Source: Nemophila menziesii (taxonomy: Eukaryota; Streptophyta; Magnoliopsida; Boraginales; Hydrophyllaceae). Taken from it: DNA of 64,000 nt. Where the stretch lies: NCBI GenBank assembly GCA_029959085.1, contig JARWIR010000002.1, forward strand, positions 41,846,233-41,910,232, read 5' to 3'. Position numbers and translations under genes: made by a program. A model generated the notes under the pieces. The model saw nothing but the letters and a program-made list of their open reading frames with translations. It was not told the origin of the DNA and made no database searches. Shown here one piece after another: positions 1-12,089 of this stretch; the first letter of the stretch is position 1, and every line of letters begins with the position of its first letter.

Positions 1-633
1 TTCGATCGGCCAACTTCTCTCGGTTTCAAGAACTTTCTCCATAATATTTTCAGCTTCTTCAGGATCTAATAGTACGAAATCTTTATCTCATAACATATCT
101 TCTCTTCTTATGGACTCGTTATTGAGTCCTTCATAGAACATGGTTAATGAATATTCTGGCGATGATACATGGAATGGACATCTCGCCTTCATCTCGTTAA
201 AACGTAACCATGCTTCACCCAAACTTTCTCCGTCTTCCTGCATAAATTGTTCGAGCTCAAACATATCTTTTAATATTTTACTAACCGGATAAAATCGATC
301 TAGGAATTGGGGTTGAAGCTTGTCCCAATCTGGAATAACGTGAGGGCATTGGGTATCGTACCAATCGTTTGCACTTCCGGACTTGGAAATAATGTAATAC
401 ATCTGCTCCTTTGTAACACCTCTAGTAATATAAGCGTCACAGATCTGCATAAATTTCTGAACATACCGGACCGGATCTTGTTGTGCAGCACCGCTAAATT
501 GTCCATGACTCGCAAATTGCCCTATCATGCCTCATTCTGGTCTAAAATTGGCGGCTTGGATTTTTGGAGTGCTGATTCCGCATGATTGCACTCTGAATGT
601 GATCGGAAGATCAAGTCTCCTTGGGCTCGCCAT
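1..633 (-). pseudogene. gag: Athila-type gag, N-terminal part (element B), runs off left edge
   Basis: Structural (capsid) polyprotein of a Ty3/gypsy element. The likely start codon is at 633-631 and opens with MASPRRLDLP. A TGA at about 529-531 interrupts the frame, which then continues as a 146-codon stretch at 528-88. That stretch has retrotransposon-gag features: RYVQKFMQICDAYITRGVT, a tryptophan-rich WYDTQ...DWDKLQPQFLDRFYP segment, then GESLGEAWLRF and KARCPFH. The capsid motif order matches the gag fragment at 16861-17800. It lies immediately downstream, on the minus strand, of a primer-binding site (733-751) and a 5' LTR (758-2126), so it belongs to an element extending left out of the window. 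Family assignment is firm; whether the in-frame stop is real or a sequencing error cannot be told. Confidence 0.82.
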
Positions 634-732
634 CTGTAAAAAACCTGTAAAAACAATAACTAAAAAGAAAAGCGTGAAATAGACTTAACTAAAATAAAAG
701 CACTAGATATATGCACAAGGACTAACGATGTA

Positions 733-751
733 GTCCCCGACAGCGGCGCCA
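733..751 (-). other. Primer-binding site, tRNA-Asp type (element B)
   Basis: On the minus strand this reads TGGCGCCGCTGTCGGGGAC, complementary with few mismatches to the 3' end of plant tRNA-Asp, the primer typical of Athila-clade elements. It sits six bases inside the LTR ending at 758 and upstream of gag, as required for minus-strand DNA priming. Confidence 0.85.
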
Positions 752-757
752 AAAACG

Positions 758-2126
758 TGGTGTCGCCTAAGGTGTGATATATTAATGTATAAAATAAGTG
801 CAAATAAACACCCTAGGCTGAGCACAGTTCTGCAAGTATTACAGTACGTATGCAAGTTTTAATGATAAGAAGATTCGTTCCTCAAAGACTATGAAAGTTA
901 GGAAGAACTTATGCAAATTATCAAGTGCAGATATGAGAGCTAGAACTAGATAATACGCAAGAGTAAAGAAGAGAAAGATAGATTTTTATTGGTTTTTAAA
1001 TAAGAAAACTAAACTACTAAATTAAAAGACAGAAAATAAATAAAAGAAAAGAAGATAGTATGATAGTTTAGCCTGAGTAATTAGCAAGTAATCCCCACTA
1101 GGTTTTCCGTTCTAAACATGTAAGTGTGAATAATGTAGTATTTTAATGTTCGGTTTCAATTGCGCTAGGTAGATAATTTTAGGGTTTACCTGTGTCAATA
1201 AGAACCTAAGTAATCTTTTCCTGCAATTAATTAAATAGCAATAAGCTAAACCATAGTGACAATCTAGTTAGGTTGATTTGTCAGGTCTAAACCTTGTTCT
1301 AGACGCTATGTGTTGTTCACATAATTAAATATGTCTTAGCTAATGACTTATCTAACTACTATGAAGGTAATCATATACGGTTGCAATCCGCAAAGACAAC
1401 AGATTATAAATCAAACACATAAACAGAGAATAAAAACAATAATTCAATTTAAAACATATTATTCTCAAATTAGATAGATGTCAATAAAAACTAGGGTTCA
1501 TACATATATGCTAAAACTCAAGGTAAATATAATTTAGTTCATACTAAGAAAAGAGAAGAAAAGAATTACAAATTTGAAGGTTGAAGAAGACATAATGTGG
1601 TGTTCTGCTCCTTCCAGACTTCTCTTCTTGTGTTGTAAGCTTCTTCCTAGCTTAAGGTTTATCCAAGGATCCCTTAGGATCTGCCAAGGATGATTTTCTA
1701 ATGATAAGAGGCTGTATTTATAGTGTATAAGAAAACCTAATTCGTTTTCTTGAAGGAGAAAGTAAGTGTTGGACTCCATATTGAGATATGAGCTGATTTT
1801 GGGTGTGGGTGGTAAAATTCAGATTTATGGTAGCTTTTTCTTTTCTATATTTTTAGCTTTTGTTTCCTTATCTTCAGTTTCCATGTTTATCCTCTTTCCT
1901 TCATCTCTTGGAACCAACTTGGACTCTAATTAATTACCATATATCTTTAAAGCTACACACTAAATAAAAAATTAAACCCAATATGCTCTAAAAATAATAA
2001 ATAATTAATTCAAAACACAAAATAGGAAAGTGTACTAAATCATGAGATAATCGACCTATACTCTAATAAATACACCTAAAATGATGTCTCCAACTACTAA
2101 TAAATCATCACAAATGGGAGACATCA
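758..2126 (-). repeat. LTR B, 5' LTR of Athila-type element B
   Basis: Long terminal repeat of 1369 bp that starts TG and ends CA on the plus strand. It begins TGGTGTCGCCTAAGG, as do the copies at 7639 and 10583, and ends ACATCA like the copy ending at 12089. It is followed by a tRNA-Asp primer site and gag, so it is the 5' LTR of a minus-strand element whose remainder lies left of the window. Relative to the 1507-bp copy at 10583-12089 it lacks a block of roughly 130 bp after about 1775. A TATTTATA (minus TATAAATA) near 1715 is a plausible LTR TATA box. Confidence 0.85.
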
Positions 2127-3829
2127 TGTGGCGACAAAAGAAAGGCTTAAAGGCTAAAATTTGGGTAAGATTGATAATATTAAATTCAGAGATAGAAGGC
2201 CAAAAAGGTTTCAAAGGGCTAACAAAGAACTGCCTCTGTCATTTTCCTATGTACACAACTTTCCTCTTGTTCATACCTAAGTGGGTTCTCTACTCATTCA
2301 GATCTCACGTTCTACAAACCACTCATTTTCCATAAGTACAAGTTTACTTCTTTTGTATTGTTCATCAATTCTTCCTATCAATTACCTCATATTTGCATGC
2401 AGTCTAAGTGCGTTTTATACTAACTCCTTAAGTCAACTATTTTCTATCATAAATTCATAAAAACATGCTTTATGGGGGCATTATACTCTACAATAAATGC
2501 AACCCTTAGATTAATTTTATTGAAAGCATGTAAAACAAATAACACAAAACATTTCGATGAGGCAATGAACCCCAACCCAACCTCAAAAATGATCTTGTCC
2601 CCACGACTCAAAAAGACTCTATAAAGCAAATAAACTAATAAAACAAATGAGAAAAGGATTGCAAAACGTATATGAACCAGCACAAGGCTGGTTTTCATTG
2701 TTGCGTTTAGGTTGGGCTCCTCTTGTTGCGTTATTGGCATGTTGAACATTTCTCACTCCACGTAATATGTGTTGCATAAGATCCAACTATTTTGTGAGTT
2801 TTCATATGGTTGGCAACACCTCGTCATGTTTATCCTCAAAAATTTATATTCTTTTAACTACATCTCTCAACACCAAAAGTAATACTAGGTTCTTCGACTT
2901 CTTCTTCCTCTTTATGGTATTCTTCAGTTTCCAATCTTCGTCATCTCAATGCACCCCAAACTCGAAACTTCAAATATTCAAAAACTAGAGAAGAGTTTTG
3001 AAATTTGATGTTTTGAGGATTTGTAATGAAGGATTATGGTGATACATGAGATAGGTAATGATTATGTAGTGGATTTGGGAAGGCTTAATGAATAGGATTA
3101 AAGCTTTGATGAAGAGGCTTAAGGTTGAAGGAGATGATTTCATTGTGTTCTTGAAGGATTTGATGTTAGATGTGTGTTTAGAATGGAATAGGAGAAAGAA
3201 TTAAATGTCTATAGGTGTTGTAATGGTCTGTTGCAGGTATATAATGGGTTCGGGGTCGTTCATAATGATATCTTGCATGAGAGGCTAGGTTAAAAGAGGG
3301 AAAAATAGGGTTTCCATGAAGTTTAGGTAAGAATCCTGCTGGCGGGCCAGCATACCGGTCAGATGACCGGCTAGCCGATCCCAATAAAGTACCCCTCGGC
3401 AAAAAAACTGATTCCAAAACCCGTGGCCACTGGTTTTTTCTTCGCCGGCTTACCGCTCCCCTGACCGGTATACCAATCATGCCTTTTATTTTTTCTCCTC
3501 GTCTCAGCAATAAACCCGATTCAAAACCCATGGTCACTGGTTTTCCCACCGGTATACTTGTCAGGCTCTACATATTTTTGTCTTTTTGTTTCTTAGAAAT
3601 TCAAACTCAATTCCTGCACCATTTAACACACTACCTTTCTCATTTCTTTTTTTCTTTAAAAAAAAAACACTAAGACTCGACAAGTACTTATAATTATACA
3701 CTAGGAATTGAAAAACATAATGCAATAAACTAAATACAATTGAAATGGCTTTTGTTTAACGTCGTTAAGCTCGACGGGTTACCTCTCACATCTATTCGGC
3801 TTCAAGGAGGTACATGACTTCCCAAGGAT
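2127..3829 (-). other. 3' non-coding region of Athila-type element A
   Basis: About 1.7 kb between the end of integrase (3830) and the start of LTR B of the inserted element (2126). Athila elements often have a long region here that can hold an env-like frame. I see only short unconvincing frames: 2749-2447 with one hydrophobic stretch, and 3549-3178. A GC-richer patch at 3335-3560 has several inverted CCGGT/ACCGG motifs. No LTR A is visible, so the 3' LTR of element A is missing or was displaced by element B. Confidence 0.5.
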
Positions 3830-5100
3830 GTGGATCTACCATGCGATTAGTATCCTCACCTACATGATAAAGTTTCAACTAATGTCCATTCACCATGAAG
3901 GTACGCTGCTCGGCTGGGTTTTCAATTTCTATAGCTCCATGAGGCGTAACTTTGGTCACCACGAAAGGACCAGAACACTTTGATCTCAACTTACCCGGAT
4001 AATTGCTGAACTTGGAGTTATACTTGAGGACCATCTGTCCAACTTTGAATTTCTTTTCACATATGCGATTATCATGCCATCTCTTTGTCTTTTCTTTGTA
4101 AAGTTTAGCATTCTCATAGGCATGAAATCGAAACTCATCAAATTCAATCAGTTTCATCATACGATTTTTCGCGGCTAAAGGATCCATATTCATCTCCGCT
4201 ATCGCCCAATATGCACCCATTTCAAGCTCAAGAGGTAAGTGAAAAGCTTTACCATAAACTATGCGATACGGAGATGCACCAACAGGTGTTTGGAATACAG
4301 TACAATATGCCCACATCGCATCATCTAGTTTCATAGAACAATCTTTTCGTGTGGGTCCAATAGTCTTATCCAGTATAGATTTGACCTCTTGATTAGAGAT
4401 CTCAGCTTGACCATTGGCTTGTGGATGATAAGCGGTACATACACGATGTCTCACACCATACTTCTCTAGAGCTGTCTTCAGATGCTCGTTCACAAAGTGT
4501 AAACCTCCATCACTGATAATAACTCTAGGTGTACCATGCCTAGTGAAGATGTGTGATTTTAAGAACTTAATCACTACTCGCGAATCATTATTTGGTAGAG
4601 CTACAGCCTCTACCCATTTGGACACATAATTAATAGCTAATAGGATGTATTGATATCCATTAGATGGTACAAAGGGACCCATGAAATCAATACCCCATAT
4701 ATCAAATATCTCAACTTCAAGAACATTATTACGTGACATCTCATCCTTCTTGGATATATTACAGTAAACTGGCACCTATGAAATTTCTTAACATATTCAT
4801 GACAATCCTTATGTAAAGTAGGCCAATAAAAAACTGGATTGTAGTACCTTTGCAGCTGTAAGATCACCTTTAAAGTGTCCTCCGTATGGTGAATCATGAC
4901 AACTTGCAACCATTGACCAAACATCTTTCTAAGGTATGCATCTTCTCACCATTTGATCACCACATATTTTGTAGAGGAAAGGATCCTCCTAAAAGAACTG
5001 TTTAGCACGATGACTTAATCTCTTCCTATCTTGTGAAGTGGCTCCTTCAGGGAAGTTACCACTCACAATAAGATTAATGATGTCTGCATACCAAGGAGTA
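3830..5100 (-). pseudogene. int: Athila-type integrase (element A), frameshifted
   Basis: Integrase, which inserts retrotransposon cDNA. The minus-strand frame 4775-3879 shows the catalytic core: WGIDFMGPF (first D), [10 protein letters not shown] (second D), then [16 protein letters not shown] (catalytic E). Further on are the family-typical [15 protein letters not shown] and the C-terminal [11 protein letters not shown]...GAIEIENP. Upstream in other frames are the zinc-binding remnants ([20 protein letters not shown]) and the leader at 5100-4925, which contains an in-frame stop. After FMVNGH a stop replaces an expected residue, and LKLYHVGEDTN continues past it. Frameshifts and stops make it non-functional. 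At 5100 it is cut by solo LTR A; the coding sequence resumes at 6943. Confidence 0.9.
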
Positions 5101-6942
5101 TGGCGGGTCCTGGTGTGTTATTAAATTAAGTACGTAAACAAAGGCACCAAAATTACTGCAAGTGTACGGTTGTCTAAGTAATACTCCAATAAATCGGGTT
5201 TCGTTCTTAGGGACGGATTAGGTTAAACTCCAGTATTAATCAGATAGTAAGAATAATTGTTTAACAGAAAAGTATAATAATATGATTTTTGTTTTGTTTT
5301 TCTAATAACTAAGATGCAAATAAATAAAGACTAAAATTAAATAACTAGAAAAGAAATAATGCAAGTAAAAGACGACTTCAGATATTAGAGATACTTGAGT
5401 CTCGCAAAAAATCCTCCTAATTAATATAATCTATGCTATGTTTAAGGGTAGAATTGGTATTATAATATTAGTCGGGACTCTAATATCTCCTAGCCTCTGT
5501 CGGGTGGATCTAGGAGCTATCCTAAAGTCCTATAAACACATGTATGGTCAAATAAGCCTCTTCGGATGATAAGAATTTACCTCTTTGGCTATGTAACTAG
5601 TTAAGCCTGTCGGTCAATAACGGACATTACACAGGTATTACCTAGATATGTATTCAAACCCCCCTGTCGGATGATCACTTCGCCACTAAAGTGAATAGCC
5701 CAAATACTAACAGCTAATTCTAGTTGCGCGGAAAAGAATTAGTATATAAGAACAAAGTAATATCCAATATTAATACTCAACTCAAATTAAATCATACAAT
5801 CCCAAATTCAAAACATAAATTAAGTTAATTAGGGTTCATCCCTTTACTGCTATTCTCAAGTATATAAAAGTTTGGCTCATAGCAATATTAAAGACTGAAA
5901 CTAAATAGATAGACATCATATTTAATTACAGAAAATAAATGGTAACCTAAGGTTAGGATGACTTTTTATTATAAGAATAGAATTCCTCCAACTCTAGCTT
6001 CTCCTCTTCTGTCTTGCTCTTGAAGTCTTTGACTCCCTCTCTCTCTAAAGATGTTATGAATTGAATAAAATATGAGAGGTGGTTTTGACTCTCTCTCTAA
6101 AGATGTATATATTGAATAATAATTGAGAGGTGCTGAATAATGAGGTCTAAGGGATGTATTTATAGGTGTTAGCAAGCTCTAGGTTGAATTTACTTGGAGT
6201 GAAAGACAAGGCAAGAACTCTTAAATTCGTAGCCCTAAAATCTAGGAAAGGTAAGATTCTGCTGCTGATTTGTTTTGGTAATATCTCCTTCAATACTTAT
6301 CCGTTTAAGGCGTTCCAATGTATGAAACCGCTTTTCTCGGAAAGCTCTTTCCAATGGTTTAGACCAATCGCCTAAATTCCTAGCCAATCATAAGTTATGG
6401 ACTCGTCTTTGAAACGTAACTGGAATTTCAGATTCATAAGGCAGCTTTATCTTTTCCTTATATGCATATATCCTTCCTAAATCTTCTTATTTTCATGTAA
6501 ATCTTCTTTCCTTTACTTCTTTTACTTGACTTGGTCTCTAATTAATTACCATATATCTTTTAAAGCTTCACAATAAATAAATAATTAAACTTCATATTCT
6601 TTAAAAAGAATAAATCAATAATTCATAAAATAGAAATAGGAAGTACACTCTAAAAATAGAAACTCGAGTAAAAACATTTCCTACCACACTAAAATACACT
6701 AAGACTTTAATTCTCACTTCTCCTCCTTGGATTGGTCTTTCATGAAATCCAGGAACCTACTAACTTTGCACTAAAAACAATCAAATTTACGCACAAAAAC
6801 TCTAAAACTTCAAATAGTCAATTTCCAATGGAAGAAAGTGCAATATGATCAAATAAGCCTAAAAGTCTATCGAATAAGTCATATATTCACCTAAAAGGAT
6901 GTCTCCAAGGGGCTAATAATTAGAACAAACAGGGAGACCTCA
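5101..6942 (-). repeat. Solo LTR A with 5-bp target-site duplication
   Basis: An 1842-bp LTR beginning TGGCGGGTCC and ending GAGACCTCA. It is flanked by GAGTA at 5096-5100 and GAGTA at 6943-6947. The uninterrupted homologue at 9900-9915 reads CCATGGAGTACCATCG, which confirms the empty site. No primer-binding site, gag or pol of its own lies beside it, so it is a solo LTR left by LTR-LTR recombination. It matches the truncated 5' LTR at 15840-16860 (shared GGGTTCTAGTGTG-type start, GGGTTTCGTTCT and TCTCCTA blocks). Confidence 0.9.
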
Positions 6943-7638
6943 GAGTACCATCGTATATGGAAAATAAACTCTCATCAGGAAATTTTTCTCGGACAAACTC
7001 AGAACCACTGTGAAACTCAAAACCTTCAAGTCGAGACAAATGATATGCAACTGGATTATCACACCCCTTTCGATCTTGAATTTCTAAATCAAATTCTTAT
7101 AACAATAACACCCATCTGATTAAACTTGGCTTAGCATCGTTCTTTTCCATAAGGTATTTAAAAACAGAATGATCGGTAAACACAACAACTTTCGCCCCAA
7201 GTAGATAGGAACGAAATTTGTCAAATGCATACACTACAACTAGTAGCTCTTTCTCAGTTATAGTATAATTTATTTGAGAACTTGTAAAGACCTTACTAGC
7301 ATAATAGATGGAATGAAATACCTTATCTTTTATTTGACCTAAAACAACACCCTTAGCAAGATCACTAGCATCTCATAACTTCAAATGGAACCTTCTAATC
7401 GGGAGATAATACAATAGATGCAGAAGTAAGCTTCTCCTTAATCTCTTGAAATGCCACCATGCAAGCTTCATCAATAAGGAATTTGGCGTTCTTTTCGAGT
7501 AAGTTACACAATGTTTTAGCGATCTTAGAGAAGTCCTTGATGAAATGTCGGTAAAAACCAGCATGACCCAAAAACCTTTTTACCCCTTTAACAAAACTCA
7601 AAGGGGGAGAGTCTTAATTACCTCAATCTTAGCGCGAT
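6943..7638 (-). pseudogene. pol: Athila-type RT thumb and RNase H, left copy
   Basis: Minus-strand coding debris homologous to 9900-10582. The reverse-transcriptase 3' part at 7601-7395 includes RFLGHAGFYRHFIKDFSKIA and CNLLEKNAKF. RNase H follows below 7375, with translated pieces like [12 protein letters not shown] and [15 protein letters not shown], and LSRLEG near the end. Small indels and stops break the frame, including an extra few bases near 7190. On the right it is cut at 7638/7639 by LTR B at exactly the same position as the right copy at 10582/10583. On the left it resumes after solo LTR A. Confidence 0.88.
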
Positions 7639-8690
7639 TGGTGTCGCCTAAGGTGTGATAAAATAATAAGTAAATAAACGCAAATAAACACCCTAGGCTG
7701 AGCACGGTTCTACAAGTATTACAGGACGTATGCAAGTTTTAATGATAAGAAGATTTGTTCCTCAGAGACTACAAAAGTTAGAGAGAACTTATGCAAATTA
7801 TCAAGTGCAGGATTAGAAGAAAAGAAAGATATATTTTTATTTGGTTTTTAAAGAGAAAATTAAACTACTAAATTAAAAGAAAAAAAATTGAATAAGCAAA
7901 GAACAAATATTATGATAGTTTAGCCTGACTAATTAGCAAGCAATCCCCACTAGTTTTTCCGTTCTAAACATGTAAGGAAGAATCATGCAGTGTTTCAATA
8001 GTTGGTTTCAATTGAGCTAGGTAGTTTTAAATAGGGTTTACCTATGTCAATAAGAACCTAAGCAAACTATTCCTGTAATTAATTAAGTAGCAATACACTA
8101 AACCATAATGAATATCTATTAAGGTTGACTTGTCAGGTCTAAACCTTAGACTAGACGTTATGTGCTAATCCTATAGTTAAATACACCGTTGTCAATAATT
8201 ATCTAATTACTATGAATGTAATCCTATATGGATGCAGTCCGCAAAGAAACCAGAATATAAATCCAACACATAAACAGAGAAATTAAAACATGGATTCAAT
8301 TTAAAACATAGAATTCCCAAATTAGATAGATGTCAACCAAAACTAGGGTTCATACATATATATTCTAAAACTCAAGCTAAATATAAATAATTCATACTAA
8401 TTAAATAAAAGAAAAGAATTACAGAATTGAAGGTTGAAGAAGACATAATTGATGCACAACTCCTTCCAGACTTCTCTTCTTGATTTGTAGCTTCTTCCTG
8501 GCTTAAGGTTTAGCCAAGGATGATTATCTAATGATAAGAGGTTGTATTTATAGTGTATAGGAAGACCTAATTCGTTTTCTTGAAGGAGAAGGTAAGTATT
8601 GGACTCCTAACCCAACTCAAATTCGTAACCCTAAAATATGAGATCAGCCCCGTTTTTGTTATGGTGCAAACAGCTTCAATACTTATCCAC
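7639..8690 (-). repeat. LTR B, truncated copy
   Basis: Starts TGGTGTCGCCTAAGG with the same RT flank (AGCGCGAT) as the solo LTR at 10583. It follows that copy to about 8690 (CAATACTTATCC), then stops matching. The outer part of the LTR and the right target duplication are missing. It is best explained as part of a duplicated RT plus solo-LTR segment rather than an independent insertion. Confidence 0.85.
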
Positions 8691-9728
8691 AAACTAAACT
8701 AAACATGAATTACAAACCTAAAAACGTAAAACTTGCGGGTTGTCTCCCGTATAACACTTTTATTTAAAGTCTTTTAAAGTTAGACGTGTTACCTTAATTA
8801 ACAATGACAAAATTTAAATCCCTTTCCTCTAACTCCCACAAACTTTTCAGATCTATTCTTTGTAGCAATGGATGGTTTCATCCATAAGTTCTGGGGTGTT
8901 TGCGCGTCTTGTGGTAACTTTATTTCGTTTGTAGCATTACACTCCTCTAGCAATCCATTCGTCTCTCGTTTGTTAGAAAGAATGTACTTCATGAACTTAC
9001 GATATTTTGTTATTCTTGTGAGAGGTTCTACAAACGGGATATTGATTTTTAACTCTTTCACTATGTCAAGGAACTTCTTGAATTCTTTTTCATTGTTCTG
9101 CTTTTTGACACGTGACGGAAATGGTGGAGGAGGACTTGTGTTGGTTACCACTAGTCTCTCTTTCTTTTCTGGTGTCTTCTCTGGGACACTCGTTTGTTCA
9201 ATTACCTCTCCCACCTTGTCTTTAATTGTGTCTTCAACCACTTTTTCAGGAATAGAGATTGGTTCTAGTTCTACTCTAGGTGGAGGTAATTGTTTTCCAC
9301 TTCTTAATTCAACTGCATGACAGCAATAGTATCACTATGGAGTTTCCCTTTTGGCCTATTTTGCATTGCACTCGCCATTTGTGATATAGCATGCTCAAGA
9401 TTCTTGATTACCTTGGACTGGGTTTGGATTCTTTGCTGGCTCATCTTCATATTTTCTTCAACTAGTTTCATCATTGAAGCCATACTTGAATTCAAACTCG
9501 ATGGTTGCTTTTGTGTAGCTTGTTGCATTGAATATTGAGGTGGTTCTTGATAAGCTTCTTTATAATATGGAGCTTCTTGATAGATTTCTTTGTAAATCAG
9601 CGCTTCTTGATAGATAGGTTGTGGTGGATAGTAAGATTGAGGTCAATGTTGATAATAAGTCTCTTGAATTCTGACCCAATTTTGATTTTGTGGGGGCTGA
9701 TAATTAGCGTCTCTTGATTTCCAACCCA
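8691..9728 (-). pseudogene. gag: Athila-type gag C-terminal/protease-linker fragment (family B)
   Basis: Minus-strand remnant of the gag-protease linker. At 9728-9530 there is a Q/P/Y-rich stretch, as found near the zinc knuckle of this family. The frame 9528-9304 has SQRIQTQSKVIKNLEHAISQ and QNRPKGKLHSDT. The frame 9241-8798 has SPPPPFPSRVKKQNNEKEFK and then FLDIVKELKINIPFVEPLTR, which is the conserved block before the protease (compare FLSVVRGLNINIPFLDAIRD at about 13900). 8691-8797 is non-coding with a GGGTTGTCTCCCGTA block. It is a foreign insert or junction filler between the two pol copies. Confidence 0.8.
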
Positions 9729-10582
9729 AACATCTTTCTCAGGTATGCATCTTCTCATCAATTGATCACTACATATTTTGTAGAGGAAAGGATCCTCCCA
9801 AAAGAACTGTTTAGCACGATGACTTAATCTCTTCCTATCTTGTGAAGTGGCTCCTTCTGGGAAGTTACCACTCACAATAAGATTCGCGATGTCTGCATAC
9901 CATGGAGTACCATCGTATATGGAAAATAAACTCTCATCAGGAAACTATTCTCGGACCAACTCAGAACCTTCAAGTCGAGACAAATGTTCTGCAACTGGAT
10001 TATCACACCCTTTTTGATCTCGAATTTCTAAGTCAAATTCTTGTAACAATAACACCCATCTGATTATACGTGGCTTAGCATCTTTCTTTTCCATAAGGTA
10101 TTTAAAAGCAGAATGATCGGTAAACACAACTTTCGCCCCAAGTAGATATGAACGAAATTTGTCAAATGCATACACTACAACTAGTAGCTCTTTCTCAGTT
10201 ACAGTATAATTTATTTGAGAACTTGTAAAGACCTTACTAGCATAATAGATGGAATGAAATACCTTATCTTTTCTCTGACCCAAAATAACACCCATAGCAA
10301 GATCACTAGCATCACACATAACTTCAAACGGAATCTTCTAATCAGGAGGTAATACAATAGATGCAGAAATAAGCTTCTCCTTAATCTCTTGAAATGCCAC
10401 CATGCAAGCTTCATCAAAAATGAATTTGGCATCCTTTTTGAGTAAGTTACACAATGTCTTAGCGATCTTAGAGAAGTCCTTGATGAAACGTTGGTAAAAA
10501 CCAGCATGACCCAAAAAGCTTCTTACCACATTAACAGAAATCGAAGGGGGAAGAGTCTTAATTACCTCAATATTAGCGCGAT
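9729..10582 (-). pseudogene. pol: Athila-type RT thumb, RNase H and integrase leader, right copy
   Basis: Read right to left, RT sequence at 10529-10338 (VRSFLGHAGFYQRFIKDFSK) is followed by RNase H at 10319-9945, which is almost uninterrupted. Visible there are [33 protein letters not shown] and [20 protein letters not shown], with [13 protein letters not shown] at the end. 9944-9729 holds the integrase leader (PWYADIANLIVSGNFPEG, RAKQFFWEDPFLYKICSDQL). The sequence breaks off at 9728 where family-B gag begins. Homologous to 4918-5100 plus 6943-7638. Confidence 0.9.
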
Positions 10583-12089
10583 TGGTGTCGCCTAAGGTGT
10601 GATAAAATTAAATGTAAATAAACATAAATAAACACCCTAGGCTGAGCACAGTTCTGCAAGTATTACAGGAAGTATGCAAGTTTTAATGATAAGAAGATTC
10701 GTTTCTCAGAGACTACGAAAGTTAGAGAAACTTATGCAAATTATAAAGTGCAGATATGAGAGCTAGAACAGATAATACGCAAGATGTGAAGAAAAGAAAG
10801 ATATACTTTTATTTGGTTTTTAAAGAGAAAATTAAACTACTAAATTAAAAGACAGAAAATTAAATAAGCTAAGAACAAATAGTATGATAGTTTAGCCTGA
10901 GTAATTAGCAAGTAATCCACACTAGTTTTGCCGTTCTAAACATGTAAGGGTGAATCATGTAGTATTTTATTAGTTGGTTTCAATTGCGCTAGGTAGTTTT
11001 AAATAGGGTTTACGTGTGTCAATAAGAACCTAAGCAAAGTTTTTCTGCAATTGATTAAATAGCAATACACTAAACCATAATGACTATCTAGTTAGGTTGA
11101 TTTGTAAGGTCTAAACCTTACACTAGACGTTATGTGCTAATCCTATAGTTAAATACACCGTTGTCAATGATTATCTAACTACTTTGAATGTAATCCTATA
11201 CGGCTGCAGTCCGCAAAGAAAACAGAATATAAATCCTACACATAAATAGAGAAATTAAAACATAGATTCAATTTAAAACATAGAATTCCCAAATTAGATA
11301 GATGTCAACCAAAACTAGGGTTCATACATATATGCTAAAACTCAAGCTAAATATAATTGATTCATACTAATAAAAGAAAAGAATTACAGAATTGAAGGTT
11401 GAAGAAAACATAATTGATGCACAGCTCCTTCGAGACTTGTCTTCTTGTGTTGTAGCTTCTTCCTTGCTTAAGATTTAGCCAAGGATGATTTTCTAATGAT
11501 AATAGGTTGTATTTATAGTGTATAGGAAGACCTAATTCGTTTTCTTGAAGGAGAAGGTAAGTAATGGACTCCTGGCCCAACTCAAATTCATAACCCTAAA
11601 ATATGAGATCAGCCTCGTTTTTGTTTTGGTCCTAACAACTTCAATACTTATCCGTTTGACGCGTATGAGTAGTCGAAATTCATCGTGTCGGAAAGATCTC
11701 TAACTTTGCTCTTGACCATTCTTTCAAATGCCTCACCTATTTTGAGATATAAGCTGATTTGTGGTCGTAGGTACTGGAATTCAGATTTACTTGGTTACTT
11801 TATCTTTCCATATTTTAGTTTTTGTTTCCTTATCTCCAATTTCCATGTTTATCATCTTTCCTTTAGCTCTTAGAATTAACTTGGACTCTAATTAATTACC
11901 ATATATCTTTAAAGTTTCATACTAAATAAATGATTAAACCCAATATGCTCTAAAAATAATAAATAATTAATTCAACACACAAAATAGGAAAGTGTACTAA
12001 ATCATGATAAAATCGACCTATGCTATAATAAATACACCTAAAATTATGTCTCCAGCTAGGATTAATTCATCACAAATAGGGATACATCA
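10583..12089 (-). repeat. Solo LTR B with 5-bp target-site duplication inside RT
   Basis: A 1507-bp LTR starting TGGTGTCGCC and ending GGGATACATCA. It is flanked by GCGAT at 10578-10582 and GCGAT at 12090-12094. RT coding runs up to the insertion on the right (HKVSSSGLEVDR) and continues on the left (IEVIKTLPPS...), so the element inserted into an RT gene already in place. No internal sequence remains between its ends. It is a textbook solo LTR. Confidence 0.93.

Noticed and set aside
2447..2749. 100-codon minus frame with hydrophobic stretch, considered as Athila env-like
   Set aside because: No signal peptide, surface/transmembrane layout or recognisable motif; too short to support.
3178..3549. 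123-codon minus frame in the Athila 3' region
   Set aside because: Low-complexity, Arg/Pro-rich, overlaps palindromic GC patch; no similarity recognised.
8868..9538. Plus-strand frames of 150 and 73 codons
   Set aside because: They are antisense to the gag linker coding strand (8798-9528 minus), which has clear retrotransposon motifs.
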